Notes under the pieces: model-generated
What the model was told of the DNA's origin: nothing
Databases searched by the model: none
The model's input: the letters and a program-made list of their open reading frames with translations, nothing else
Shown: in pieces, positions 38,421 through 46,860 of the stretch
Numbering within the stretch: the first letter of the stretch is position 1
Layout of the letters: each line of letters opens with the position of its first letter
Position numbers and translations under genes: made by a program
From: Streptomyces sp. NRRL S-87
Lineage (GTDB): Bacteria > Actinomycetota > Actinomycetes > Streptomycetales > Streptomycetaceae
Direction: 5' to 3'
DNA length: 52,433 nucleotides
Assembly (NCBI RefSeq): GCF_000719335.1
Contig: NZ_JOGB01000048.1
Span: 1-52,433 of the forward strand

Positions 38421-39782
38421 ATGTCGCTATTTGTGCCATCTGAGCGCCCCATGCGGCGCCCCGTCCTCGTCGCGGCAGCCGCCTGCCTGCTCTCCTTCGG
38501 CGCCTTCTGCCTGGCCCAGCGCCTGGCCTACGTGTCGTACGTCGACCTGCTCGTCTACCGCGCCGAGGGCCGGGCGGTGCTCACCGGCGGCGACCTGTAC
38601 GCCATCGCGGTCGGCCGGGCGCGCCTGCCCGCCACCTACCCCCCGGCGGCCGCGCTGCTGTTCACCCCGTTGGCGGTGCTGCCCCCGACGACCCTGAAAG
38701 TGCTGGGGGTGCTCGCGAACCTGGGGCTGCTCCTGGCCTTCGCGGGCCTGTCGCTGCGCCTCACCACCGGCCGCCGGCCGGGCACCGCGACGGTGCTGTG
38801 GGCGGCGGCGGCCGCGGTGTGGTGCGAGCCCGTCTGGGGGACGCTGCGCTACGGCCAGGTCAACCTGCTGCTCGCGGTGGCGGTCCTGTGGGACCTCACC
38901 CGACCGCGCGGCCACCGGTGGGCGGGCGCCGGCACCGGCCTGGCGGCCGCCGTGAAGCTCACCCCGGCCCTGTTCGCCGCCTTCCTGCTGACGGCGGGCC
39001 TCGTACGGGCCCTGCGCGCCCGCCGCCTTCCGTACGCGCCCCCGCAGGCCCCCCGCGCCCCGCGCACCGGCCCCGCGGCCCACGCCCCGTACGCCCGTCC
39101 GGGTGACGGCCCCGGCGCCGCCGAGCTGCGCGCCGCCGGCGTCGCGGGCGGGGTCTTCTGCGCGGTCGGCGCGGTCGCCTGGGCGGTCCTGCCCGGCGCC
39201 TCGCGCACGTACTGGACCTCACTGGTGCTCGACTCCGGCCGGGCCGGCTACGCGGAGGAGACCGCCAACCAGTCGCTGCGCGGCGTGCTCGCCCGGCTGC
39301 TGCACACGGGGCACCCGGGGCTGCCGTGGGCCGCGGCGGCGCTGGCGGCCGGAGCCGCGGGGCTGGCGGTGGCGGTGCGCGCCGAGTTGCGGGGGGACCG
39401 GGCCGCGGCCGTGGTGGCCACCGCGCTGACGGCGCTGCTGGTGAGCCCGATCTCGTGGTCCCACCACTGGATCTGGTGCCTGCCCGCGACGCTGCTGGTG
39501 CGGGAGCGGGCGGGCCGCCGCCCGGCGCTGGCCTGCTGGCTCGCCTTCTGCTCGTACGCGCTGTGGTGGGCGGTACCGCACGGCCCGGACCGTCCCGAAC
39601 TCGGACTGAGCGCGGTCCCGATGGCCGCTTCGGCGCTCTACGCGCTCGCGGCGGCCGGGGTGCTGGTCATGCTCTGGCGAACGAGTAGAAGCGCTTCAGA
39701 GTGCAGTGCTCGTCGAGCAGGCGGCCGTAGATCGGCTCGCCCTCCAGCTCGCGGTACCTCTCGATCGGGTCGCCTTTTATGA
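38421..39782 (+). CDS. GT87-family (DUF2029) membrane glycosyltransferase
   Basis: 453 residues from ATG 38421; ATG 38451 is an alternative, and neither has a strong ribosome-binding site. About ten membrane helices. Family marks: the first-loop acidic position SYVDLLVYRAEGRAVLTGGDLYA, TYPPAAALLFTPLAVLP after helix 2, the LRYGQVNLLLAVAVLWDL helix, LAAAVKLTPALF, ETANQSLRGVLARLL, and SPISWSHHWIWCLP. GT87 enzymes use polyprenyl-phosphate mannose or similar donors outside the membrane to build envelope glycans. The last 39 residues (RTSRSASECS...) are not family-like and overlap the convergent zinc-ribbon gene, so the true C-terminus may be near 39680. It lies between two identical tRNA-Ala genes. 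Confidence 0.85.
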   Translation: MSLFVPSERPMRRPVLVAAAACLLSFGAFCLAQRLAYVSYVDLLVYRAEGRAVLTGGDLYAIAVGRARLPATYPPAAALLFTPLAVLPPTTLKVLGVLANLGLLLAFAGLSLRLTTGRRPGTATVLWAAAAAVWCEPVWGTLRYGQVNLLLAVAVLWDLTRPRGHRWAGAGTGLAAAVKLTPALFAAFLLTAGLVRALRARRLPYAPPQAPRAPRTGPAAHAPYARPGDGPGAAELRAAGVAGGVFCAVGAVAWAVLPGASRTYWTSLVLDSGRAGYAEETANQSLRGVLARLLHTGHPGLPWAAAALAAGAAGLAVAVRAELRGDRAAAVVATALTALLVSPISWSHHWIWCLPATLLVRERAGRRPALACWLAFCSYALWWAVPHGPDRPELGLSAVPMAASALYALAAAGVLVMLWRTSRSASECSARRAGGRRSARPPARGTSRSGRLL

Positions 39783-39900
39783 TCAGCGCCCGCGCGCATT
39801 CCTCGCACCAGTACTGGTAGTCGGGATTGACCGGGTCCATGTCCCGGACGATCGGCGTGCCGCTGTCGCACCAATCGCAACGCCGCCGGTGTGCGCCCAT
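39667..39900 (-). CDS. Small zinc-ribbon-like protein
   Basis: 77 residues, ATG at 39900. Two CxxC pairs, CDWC (8-11 region) and WCEEC, with an acidic linker PVNPDYQY between them suggest a single zinc ribbon. The rest is charged (IIKGDPIERYRELEGEPIYGRLLDEHCTLKRFYSFARA). It has the conserved, non-repetitive look of a real protein and not of a shadow, and it overlaps the 3' end of the convergent GT87 frame by 116 bases. Function unknown; zinc ribbons of this size often contact RNA, DNA or a partner protein. Confidence 0.8.
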   Translation of the reverse strand: MGAHRRRCDWCDSGTPIVRDMDPVNPDYQYWCEECARALIIKGDPIERYRELEGEPIYGRLLDEHCTLKRFYSFARA

Positions 39901-40090
39901 CCGTCAGCGACTCCCTCCCGTTCGGGCCGTCGTGTCCCCCTCCGGCCGTCCGATTCTGCCATGGCGTCGTGCGGCCGGTCAGCCCCGAATGTCCGGTCGG
40001 TCCGGGACCGGACACGGTTCCGGCTGGATCCCCCTGCTCGGAACCCCTGTGACGCGTGTGGCGGATGGGGTATTCGTGGGACAAAAGCGA

Positions 40091-40120
40091 GGATCCCGCC
40101 CCCTGTTGGGGACGGGATCC
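40091..40120 (-). terminator. Terminator of the second tRNA-Ala gene
   Basis: GGATCCCG (40091-40098) pairs with CGGGATCC (40113-40120), continued by CCCC/GGGG with one bulged A. It begins seven bases after the tRNA 3' end. The gap 39901-40090 has no other recognisable element. Confidence 0.8.
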
Positions 40121-40126
40121 TGATTG

Positions 40127-40199
<73 letters not shown>

Positions 40200-40350
40200 T
40201 TGCTGTCGCCCGCCGCTTCCCGCTCCGTTTCCGGTGCTCTCCGCTGCGGACAAGAAGAACTCTAGCCTGCGTTCTCCCAGAAACGAAATCCGGGTCCGGA
40301 GGCCCCTCGGGAGGCGCCTCCGGAAGCTCTCCGGACCGGGTCGTCGCAGG

Positions 40351-40998
40351 TCAGTCGTCGTCGCCGAGCACGGGCTCCGGCAGGGTGCCGGCGTTGTGCT
40401 CCAGCAGGCGCCAGCCGCGCGCGCCCTCGCCCAGGACCGACCAGCAGCAGTTGGACAGGCCGCCCAGGCTCTCCCAGTTGTGCGGTTCCAGGCCGAGCAG
40501 CCGCCCGATGGTGGTGCGGATGGTGCCGCCGTGGCTGACGACGACCAGCGTGCCGCCCTCGCCCAGGCGGGCGGCGTGGCGCAGCACGACGGGGGCCGCC
40601 CGGTCGGCGACCTCGGTCTCGAGCTCGCCGCCGCCGCGGCGGACGGGCTCGCCGCGCTTCCAGGCCGCGTACTGCTCGCCGTACTTCTCGACGATCTCGT
40701 CGTGGGTGAGGCCCTGCCACTCGCCGGCGTAGGTCTCCCGCAGGTCCGCGTCGTGCTCGACCGACAGGTCGGTGACGGCGCCGAGCTCGGCGGCGGTGGC
40801 GGCCGCGCGCCGGAGGTCGGAGGCGACGATCGCGTCCGGCTTCAGGGCGGCCAGCAGGCGCGCCGCCCGGCGGGCCTGGGCCACACCGGTCGACGTCAGC
40901 TCGATGTCCGTGGAGCCCTGGAAGCGGCGCTCCAGGTTCCACGAGGTCTGGCCGTGCCGCCACAGGACGATCTTGCGGCCGGTCTTGGGCGCGCTCAG
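40351..40998 (-). CDS. Histidine phosphatase (phosphoglycerate mutase-like), apparent CTG start
   Basis: 215 residues if begun at CTG 40998, whose last two bases and next base form the rsfS stop (CTGA overlap). The frame has TGA four codons upstream (bases about 41006-41008) and no ATG, GTG or TTG before the catalytic motif, so CTG is the only start that keeps the active site. Catalytic: LWRHGQTSWN (RHG near residue 14) and VVVSHGGTIRTT (second histidine). Other marks: RRFQGSTDIEL, IVASDLRRAAATA, LRETYAGEWQGLTHDEI. The next GTG (40884) would lose the RHG. The family dephosphorylates small phosphoesters; substrate unknown. Close rsfS linkage suggests translational coupling. Confidence 0.85.
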   Translation of the reverse strand: MSAPKTGRKIVLWRHGQTSWNLERRFQGSTDIELTSTGVAQARRAARLLAALKPDAIVASDLRRAAATAAELGAVTDLSVEHDADLRETYAGEWQGLTHDEIVEKYGEQYAAWKRGEPVRRGGGELETEVADRAAPVVLRHAARLGEGGTLVVVSHGGTIRTTIGRLLGLEPHNWESLGGLSNCCWSVLGEGARGWRLLEHNAGTLPEPVLGDDD

Positions 40999-41441
40999 AA
41001 CAGATCACCGTCCAGGTCGTCGTCCCCCGCCGCCTCGCGCAGCGCGGCGTGCTCGGCCGCCTTGCCCTTGGTGAGCCTGGCGTCCTCGGGCAGGTCGATC
41101 TCGGGGCAGTCCTTCCACAGCCGCTCCAGGGCGTAGAAGACGCGCTCCTCGCTGTGCTGGACGTGCACCACGATGTCGACGTAGTCGAGCAGGATCCAGC
41201 GCGCGTCGCGGTCCCCCTCGCGGCGCACCGGCTTGGCGCCGAGGTCCTTGAGGAGCTTCTCCTCGATCTCGTCGACGATGGACTTGACCTGGCGGTCGCT
41301 GGGCGCCGAGGCCAGCAGGAAGGCGTCGGTGATCGACAGCACGTCGCTGACGTCGTAGGCGATGATGTCGTGCGCGAGCTTGTCCGCAGCCGCCTGGGCG
41401 GCGACGTTGATGAGCTCGATGGAGCGGTCCGTGGCGGTCAC
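40995..41441 (-). CDS. rsfS: Ribosome silencing factor
   Basis: 148 residues, GTG at 41441. RsfS binds L14 on the 50S and blocks subunit joining during starvation. The core is clear: AAQAAADKLAHDIIAYDVSDVLSITDAFLLASAPSDRQV, VDEIEEKLLKDLGAKPVRREG, and ARWILLDYVDIVVHVQHSEERVFYALERLWKDCPEIDLP. The C-terminus is a short acidic tail. The usual nadD-LCP-rsfS order is present (nadD at 43465-44082, LCP between). Confidence 0.94.
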   Translation of the reverse strand: MTATDRSIELINVAAQAAADKLAHDIIAYDVSDVLSITDAFLLASAPSDRQVKSIVDEIEEKLLKDLGAKPVRREGDRDARWILLDYVDIVVHVQHSEERVFYALERLWKDCPEIDLPEDARLTKGKAAEHAALREAAGDDDLDGDLF

Positions 41442-41542
41442 TGGCCATGCTTTCGGGTCGGGTGGCAGATCAGTTCAAGGGTCTCATGTACCGCCGGCCC
41501 CGCTCGCAATGATTAACCGCCCGGGAGTCCTGCCTGGTCAGG

Positions 41543-41573
41543 CCGCCCAGGGCCGGGGGGCGGCCCTGGGCGG
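41543..41573 (-). terminator. Hairpin after the LCP gene
   Basis: CCGCCCAGGGCCG (41543-41555) and CGGCCCTGGGCGG (41561-41573) form a 13-bp perfect stem with a five-G loop, 30 bases after the LCP stop. It would separate the LCP gene from rsfS. Confidence 0.78.
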
Positions 41574-41602
41574 AGCGGCGGACGGGAGCCCCGCCGGGAC
41601 GC

Positions 41603-43438
41603 TCAGGGCGTCTTGTAGTCCGTACCGAGGACCACGGTGACCTCCGCGTTGCCCGCGCCCGGCGCCTTCTTGACGGCGGTCTCCTTCAGGCCGAGGGTCT
41701 TGGCGACCTCGACGGCCTTGGGCTTGGCCGCGTCGTCGGCGTAGGTGACCTCGGTGGCGGACACGGTCCCGGATGCCTTGCCGCCGTCGATGAAGGTGTA
41801 CCCGGCGTTGACCAGGGCCGCCTGCGCGTCGACGACGGTCTTGGCGCCGCCGGTGCCGTCCTTGAGGGCGACCCGGGGGGCGGCGTTGGGGGCGGCGGCC
41901 TTCAGGGCTCCGCCGAGGACGTCCTTGACGACGGTGGCGACGGCCGCCTCGGTGAGCGTGCCGTCGCCCTTCACCGGCATGACCTTGGTGGTGTAGTCGC
42001 CGACCTTGGCGTGCTCGCCGAGCTTGGCCAGGGAGGAGCCCAGGTCCTTCTCGGTGAGGGACGGGTCGAGGATCTGCCCGAGGGTCTCGATGGAGACGGT
42101 GGCGGACCGCTCGTCGCTGGGCATCTTGCGCAGGGTGCCGTACAGCACCGTGCCGAAGCGCTCCAGCTGCTTGGTCTCGGGCTCGCCGGGGGCCCGGTAG
42201 GTGGCGTAGGCGACGGCCATGGGGCCGCTCAGGTCCTGCTTCTCGCCCTTGCCGACGGCCGGGGTCTTGGCCTTCGCGTCGGCGGGCACGGCGGCGTCGG
42301 TGTCCACCTCGATCCCGCCGAGCTGGTCGACGAGGTTCTCCAGGTACGGGGTGTCGAGCCGCCAGGTGCCCTCGATCTTCGTGCCCAGCAGCGTGTCGAG
42401 GGAGTCGCGGGTGCCGCCCAGGCCGTCGGCGTCGACGGACTTGCCCAGGGTGGTGCCGGTGCCGTTCTCGCCGGTGACGGCGGTGGAGTTGGGCAGCAGG
42501 ACGGTGGCGCCGCGCTTGGTGGTGACGTTGTCGACGAGCAGGGCCGTGGAGGTGCCGCCCTTGCGGGTGTTGTGCAGGTGGACGACGATCATGTCGCGCT
42601 TCTGCGGGCCGGTGGCCACGGCCTCCTTGCCGGCGGCGCCGCCCAGGAAGGGCAGCTTGCCGGCGTACCAGAGGTAGCCGACGCCGCTCACGACGAAGAG
42701 GGCGAGCACCACGATGAGCACGGTGACGCGGTTGCGGCCGCGGCGTTTGGCCTCCTCGCGGCGTTCCGTGCGGCTCTCGGTGAACTTGAGCCAGTCGATG
42801 ACGTCCTGGGAGTCCTCGTCGGGCTCCTCGATGAACGAGAACTGCTCGGTGCGGTAGTCGGGGGCCTCGCGACGCTGCCCCGGGACCTGGCCGGCCGGGT
42901 TCCCGCCGCCGGGGCCCCGGTCGTCCGCGGCCCGGCCCGCGGGGGCGTCGGGGTCGGCCTCCGGCTCGGGGGCGGAGGGCTGCTGCGGGATCCACTGCGG
43001 CGCGGTACCCACGGCCCGGTACTGGCCGGTGGCGTCCACGGCGGGGTAGGAGCCGGTCGAGTCGACGGCCGGGTAGGAGCCGGTCGAGTCGACGGCCGGG
43101 TACGAGCCGGTGGCGTCCACGGCGGGGTACGAGCCCGTCGCGTCCACGGCGGGGTACGAGCCCGTCGCGTCGACCGCCGGGTACTGGCCGGTCCCGGTGT
43201 CGTACCCGTACCCCTGGGAGCCGTACTGCTGCTGCCCGGCGTAGGGGTCGTACCCCTGGTCCTGCGCCGGCTGCGACACCGGCCGCCCGTACGCGTCGTA
43301 GCCGTACCCGTACGCGTCGTACTGCTGCGCGGGCGCGGCGGGGGCCTGTCCGTACACCGGCTGCCCGTAGGCGTCGTACCCGATGAGCTGCTGCTCCGGG
43401 ACGGAATACGGGTCCTGCGGGTCCTGGCGGTCGTTCAC
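41603..43438 (-). CDS. LytR-CpsA-Psr family protein with LytR C-terminal domain
   Basis: 611 residues, GTG at 43438 with AGGGG seven bases upstream. Layout: Tyr/Gly/Gln/Asp-rich cytoplasmic N-terminus (1-236) containing nine-residue repeats at 83-143; one membrane helix 237-258 (VTVLIVVLALFVVSGVGYLWY); an LCP domain of about 280-450 with DMIVVHLHNTRKGG, VDADGLGGTRDSLDTLLG, LDTPYLENLVDQLGGIEVDTD and YATYRAPGEPETKQLERF; a LytR_C domain from about 510 (APRVALKDGTGGAK...ALVNAGYTFIDGG). LCP enzymes attach wall teichoic acids or other glycopolymers to peptidoglycan. The arginine-rich residues of the active LCP core are partly changed, so activity is not certain. Confidence 0.88.
   Translation of the reverse strand: MNDRQDPQDPYSVPEQQLIGYDAYGQPVYGQAPAAPAQQYDAYGYGYDAYGRPVSQPAQDQGYDPYAGQQQYGSQGYGYDTGTGQYPAVDATGSYPAVDATGSYPAVDATGSYPAVDSTGSYPAVDSTGSYPAVDATGQYRAVGTAPQWIPQQPSAPEPEADPDAPAGRAADDRGPGGGNPAGQVPGQRREAPDYRTEQFSFIEEPDEDSQDVIDWLKFTESRTERREEAKRRGRNRVTVLIVVLALFVVSGVGYLWYAGKLPFLGGAAGKEAVATGPQKRDMIVVHLHNTRKGGTSTALLVDNVTTKRGATVLLPNSTAVTGENGTGTTLGKSVDADGLGGTRDSLDTLLGTKIEGTWRLDTPYLENLVDQLGGIEVDTDAAVPADAKAKTPAVGKGEKQDLSGPMAVAYATYRAPGEPETKQLERFGTVLYGTLRKMPSDERSATVSIETLGQILDPSLTEKDLGSSLAKLGEHAKVGDYTTKVMPVKGDGTLTEAAVATVVKDVLGGALKAAAPNAAPRVALKDGTGGAKTVVDAQAALVNAGYTFIDGGKASGTVSATEVTYADDAAKPKAVEVAKTLGLKETAVKKAPGAGNAEVTVVLGTDYKTP
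43010..43192 (-). repeat. 27-bp tandem repeats encoding TGSYPAVDA in the LCP protein
   Basis: Six full nine-residue units (TGQYPAVDA, TGSYPAVDA twice, TGSYPAVDS twice, TGSYPAVDA) and a partial TGQYRAV, encoded as 27-bp repeats. They lie in the cytoplasmic tail before the membrane helix. The repeat number is likely variable between strains. Confidence 0.9.
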
Positions 43439-43464
43439 CGGCGCCCCTCTCTTTCCCGGAACCC

Positions 43465-44082
43465 TCAGGCGCCCCGGTACAGCTCTCGCTTGTCGATGTA
43501 CCGCACCACGCCGTCCGGCACCAGGTACCAGACCGGATCGCCCGCGGCCACGCGTTCGCGGCAGTCGGTGGACGAGATGGCGAGCGCCGGCACCTCGACG
43601 AGCGAGACACCGCCCTCGGGCAGCCCGTCGTCGGTCAGTATGTGGCCCGGCCGCGTGACGCCGATGAAGTGCGCCAGCGAGAACAGCTCCTCGGCATCGC
43701 GCCAGGTGAGGATCTGTGCGAGCGCGTCGGCGCCGGTGATGAAGAACAGGTCCGCGTCCGTGTTCATGGCGCGCAGGTCCCGCAGCGTGTCGATGGTGTA
43801 CGTCGGACCGCCGCGGTCGATGTCGATGCGGCTGACCGAGAACTGCGGGTTCGAAGCCGTGGCGATGACCGTCATCAGGTAGCGGTCCTCCGCGGGCGAG
43901 ACGGCCCGCTGGGACTTCTGCCAGGGCTCCCCGGTGGGCACGAAGACCACCTCGTCCAGGTGGAACAGCGCGGCCACCTCACTGGCGGCCACGAGGTGTC
44001 CGTGGTGGATCGGGTCGAACGTCCCGCCCATCACGCCGAGGCGGCGCTTGACCGGACCGGTAGGCACTTCCTGCTCTCCCAT
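43465..44082 (-). CDS. nadD: Nicotinate-nucleotide adenylyltransferase
   Basis: 205 residues from ATG 44082 (MGEQEVP); GTG 44067 is preceded by GGGAGAG and is also possible. NadD makes nicotinic acid adenine dinucleotide in NAD synthesis. Motifs: [21 protein letters not shown] (HxGH), [24 protein letters not shown] and the late [10 protein letters not shown] (SxTxxR). Standard length. Upstream of the LCP gene and rsfS, the usual actinobacterial order. Confidence 0.94.
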   Translation of the reverse strand: MGEQEVPTGPVKRRLGVMGGTFDPIHHGHLVAASEVAALFHLDEVVFVPTGEPWQKSQRAVSPAEDRYLMTVIATASNPQFSVSRIDIDRGGPTYTIDTLRDLRAMNTDADLFFITGADALAQILTWRDAEELFSLAHFIGVTRPGHILTDDGLPEGGVSLVEVPALAISSTDCRERVAAGDPVWYLVPDGVVRYIDKRELYRGA

Positions 44083-44132
44083 GCGTGCAGAGCCTACTGG
44101 CCCGGTGCTGCGGGCCCGAACCGGCGGTCGAT

Positions 44133-44300
44133 TCAGCGGTCGCGGTTGAGGCGCGTGGTGATCCACAGCAGGAACAGCAGGATGAAGAGGGCGGCGCCGC
44201 CGGTCATGTACGGGCTCAGGCTGTCGTGGTTGCCGCCGTGCTGCTCGACCTCGTCGGACGCGAGGGTGACCAGGTCGTGGGCGGTGCTCAGGAGGCTCAT
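44133..44300 (-). CDS. Small single-pass membrane protein
   Basis: 55 residues from ATG 44300; the frame extends to 44342 without a better start. N-terminal half is hydrophilic and helical ([23 protein letters not shown]), then [26 protein letters not shown], one membrane helix with positive C-terminus. Position just upstream of nadD on the same strand suggests a common transcript. Unknown function; such small proteins are well kept in Streptomyces at this place as far as I know. Confidence 0.75.
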   Translation of the reverse strand: MSLLSTAHDLVTLASDEVEQHGGNHDSLSPYMTGGAALFILLFLLWITTRLNRDR

Positions 44301-44422
44301 CAGGCAGGGACCTATCGTGAGGGCGTCAGACGTCGCGCACATCGTATGCGGGGGCTCCGGGCACGATCACGTCGACTCAGGCGTTAGGGAGCGTGGACGT
44401 CCGCACGACCGAGGGGGAACCG

Positions 44423-45631
44423 ATGACGGACCAGGGTTTCGAGAAGCTGCCCGGGCGCAGCCGCCGGCGCTTCCCGGGGATCTCCTCGCGGGCGTACGAG
44501 CACCCGGCCGACCGTTCGGCGCTCGTGGCGCTGCGCAAGCTGAGCGGCTTCGACACGGTGTTCAAGACGCTCAGCGGGCTGCTGCCGGAGCGCAGCCTGC
44601 GCCTGCTGTACCTGTCGGACTCGGTGCGCGTGAGCGAGGTGCAGTTCCCGCACCTGCACGCCATGCTGCTGGACGCCTGCATGATCCTGGACCTGGAGAA
44701 GGTCCCGCAGATGTACGTGCAGCAGGACCCGAAGCCGAACGCGATGTGCGTGGGCCTCGACGAGCCGATCATCGTGGTGACCACCGCGCTGGTGGAGCTG
44801 CTCGACGAGGAGGAGATGCGGGCGGTCGTGGGCCACGAGGTGGGCCACGCGCTGTCCGGCCACGCGGTCTACCGGACGATACTGCTGTTCCTGACGAACC
44901 TCGCCCTGAAGGTGGCGTGGATCCCGCTGGGCACGGTCACCGTCACGGCGCTGGTGACCGCGCTGCGCGAGTGGTTCCGCAAGTCGGAGCTGTCGGCGGA
45001 CCGGGCGGGCCTGCTGGTGGGGCAGGACCTGCAGGCCTCGATGCGCGGGCTGATGAAGCTGGCGGGCGGCCACCACCTGCACGAGATGAACGTGGACGCG
45101 TTCCTGGCGCAGGCGCAGGAGTACGAGGAGAGCGGTGACCTGCGCGACTCGGTGCTGAAGATCCTCAACCTGCTGCCGCGGACGCACCCCTTCACCACCG
45201 TGCGCGCGGCGGAGCTGAAGCGGTGGGCGGAGAGCCGCGACCACCAGCGGCTCATGGACGGGCACTACCCGCGCCGGTCCGAGGACCGCGACACCTCGGT
45301 GACGGACTCGTTCCGCCAGTCCGCGACGCACTACGCGGACACCGTGCGGACCAGCAAGGACCCGCTGCTCAAGCTGGTCGGGGACCTCGCCGGGGGCGTG
45401 GGCGACGTCGGCGGCAAGCTCTTCGACCGGTTCTCGGGCGGCACCAAGGGCTCCGGCAGGCCCGGCACCAAGGACGGCACCGAAGACGGTGCCGGCAAGG
45501 ACGCCGAGAACGCCGCCGGGGGCGATGCCGGGGACAGCGGCCGCGGCTCCTCCGCCCGCGACACGGGCGGGGACACCGGCAAGGACACCGGCAAGGACGG
45601 CGGTACGGCGCCCGGCGGGGACACCGCCTAA
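44423..45631 (+). CDS. M48-family metalloprotease
   Basis: 402 residues, ATG 44423 with GAGGGGG eight bases upstream. Zinc site HEVGH (138-142), preceded by VVGHE as in HtpX-type peptidases, with LSADRAGLL providing the third ligand glutamate/aspartate region. The hydrophobic segment at about 151-178 (TILLFLTNLALKVAWIPLGTVTVTALVTAL) suggests membrane attachment. The last 90 residues are Gly/Asp/Lys-rich and repetitive (GTKDGTEDGAGKDAE, GGDTGKDTGKDGG). Convergent with the large membrane gene: stops overlap by a few bases. Substrate unknown; related enzymes act on misfolded membrane proteins. Confidence 0.9.
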   Translation: MTDQGFEKLPGRSRRRFPGISSRAYEHPADRSALVALRKLSGFDTVFKTLSGLLPERSLRLLYLSDSVRVSEVQFPHLHAMLLDACMILDLEKVPQMYVQQDPKPNAMCVGLDEPIIVVTTALVELLDEEEMRAVVGHEVGHALSGHAVYRTILLFLTNLALKVAWIPLGTVTVTALVTALREWFRKSELSADRAGLLVGQDLQASMRGLMKLAGGHHLHEMNVDAFLAQAQEYEESGDLRDSVLKILNLLPRTHPFTTVRAAELKRWAESRDHQRLMDGHYPRRSEDRDTSVTDSFRQSATHYADTVRTSKDPLLKLVGDLAGGVGDVGGKLFDRFSGGTKGSGRPGTKDGTEDGAGKDAENAAGGDAGDSGRGSSARDTGGDTGKDTGKDGGTAPGGDTA

Positions 45632-46785
45632 GCGGGGGGCCGCGGGCTCGGCTGGGCCCCCGGGGCCAGCGCCCCGCACAGCCCGCGCGCGTCCGCGCCC
45701 GCGCCTGTGCCCGTCCCTGCGACCGCCGCGGTCACACCCGGCCCGTCCCCGGTGGCGTACGGGTCGCTGGCCGCCGGTCCCGTGCCGGTGGCCCGCTGCC
45801 CCGCGAGCAGCGGCCTGAAGCCGCCGGACGGGTCGGCGGCGCAGTCCTGCGGGCCGGCCTGCACGTACGCGGAGAACACCTCGGCGCGCCCGGCCTCCAG
45901 GTCCTCGCGGTCGAAGCGCAACCGCAGCTCGCGCCGGACGGTGAAGAGCGAGGCCGCGCCCGCTTCGGTCCGCGGCCCGGCGACGGCCGGCCGGACCGCG
46001 TAGACGAAGGTGTGGTCGGTGAGGACCTCCAGGGTGTCCGGGCTGGCCTCGGTGAAGGCCATCGTGCCCCGGACGCGCACCCGCGGGTCGGCGAGGACGG
46101 CGGTGGCCGGATCGATGCGCACCAGCCAGCCGGTGAGCGCGTGCCGCCCGTCCGGGGCGGGCCGGCTCAGGCTGTGGTCGAACTGGGCCAGCAGGTCGGG
46201 GTCGAGCAGGACCCGCACCGGCCGGGTGGCGTCGCCGGAGAGCACGTCCGGGTCGATCCCGGACTGCACGAGGTAGTCCTTGGCCGTGGACAGGGCGGTG
46301 AGCACCTGCGCCTCGGTGAAGTGGTCCGTGCGGCGGACCGCGGGCAGGGTGATGCCGGCCGCACCGGCCCGGAAGTCGGCCGCGGGGCTCGCCGCGTACA
46401 GGTCGGCGGGCCGCCCGCCGGGGACCGCGTCCTGGGGGGCCAGCGGTACGACGGTCATGGCGAGCGGGTCGGTGTGGGTGTCGGGCGGGGCCGTGTAGGG
46501 CTGGCGCAGCCCCAGGTAGACGGCCATGGTGAAGGCCAGCACCACGACCAGCAGCAGGGCCAGGCCCTGCCGGGCGCCGCGCCCGGAGCCCGCGCCGGGG
46601 GCGGCGGCGGCCCACAGGGAGCGGCTGCGTACCGCGCGGGCGTGTTCGCCCATCCGCTCCTGGGCGGAGAACTCCTGGAGCCGGGCGGCCCGTACGAAGT
46701 CCTCGTCGAACACCACGGAGCGGTACTCGTCCTCGCCGCCGATGCCGTCGGGGGCGCCGTTGGGTGGATCTCCTGGCACGGCCAT
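45628..46785 (-). CDS. Single-pass membrane protein with SVVFDEDFV motif, large extracellular domain
   Basis: 385 residues from ATG 46785, with GGGGAG just upstream. The cytoplasmic N-terminus holds SVVFDEDFVRAA (23-34) and QERM; one membrane helix at 73-93 (GLALLLVVVLAFTMAVYLGL); the rest is extracellular, starting with QPYTAPPDTHTDPLAMTVVPLAP and containing a domain with TDHFTEAQVLTALSTAKDYLVQSGIDPDVLSG, LDPDLLAQFDHSLSRP and FTVRRELRLRFDREDLEAGRAEVF. One cysteine pair near the end may form a disulfide. The next upstream gene shares the motif. I recognise no enzyme family; envelope role likely but not shown. Confidence 0.83.
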   Translation of the reverse strand: MAVPGDPPNGAPDGIGGEDEYRSVVFDEDFVRAARLQEFSAQERMGEHARAVRSRSLWAAAAPGAGSGRGARQGLALLLVVVLAFTMAVYLGLRQPYTAPPDTHTDPLAMTVVPLAPQDAVPGGRPADLYAASPAADFRAGAAGITLPAVRRTDHFTEAQVLTALSTAKDYLVQSGIDPDVLSGDATRPVRVLLDPDLLAQFDHSLSRPAPDGRHALTGWLVRIDPATAVLADPRVRVRGTMAFTEASPDTLEVLTDHTFVYAVRPAVAGPRTEAGAASLFTVRRELRLRFDREDLEAGRAEVFSAYVQAGPQDCAADPSGGFRPLLAGQRATGTGPAASDPYATGDGPGVTAAVAGTGTGAGADARGLCGALAPGAQPSPRPPA

Positions 46786-46860
46786 CGCTTCTCCCCGCTG
46801 TCCCCGCACTAGAGAAGCCCCCTCCCGGTCCCGCGCAGGGGCGTTCGAGGGGTCGTACTT

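Noticed and set aside
43010..43192. CRISPR-like periodic repeats
   Set aside because: The 27-bp units are contiguous without spacers and encode a nine-residue protein repeat; the other tandem tracts also lack spacers and there are no cas genes.
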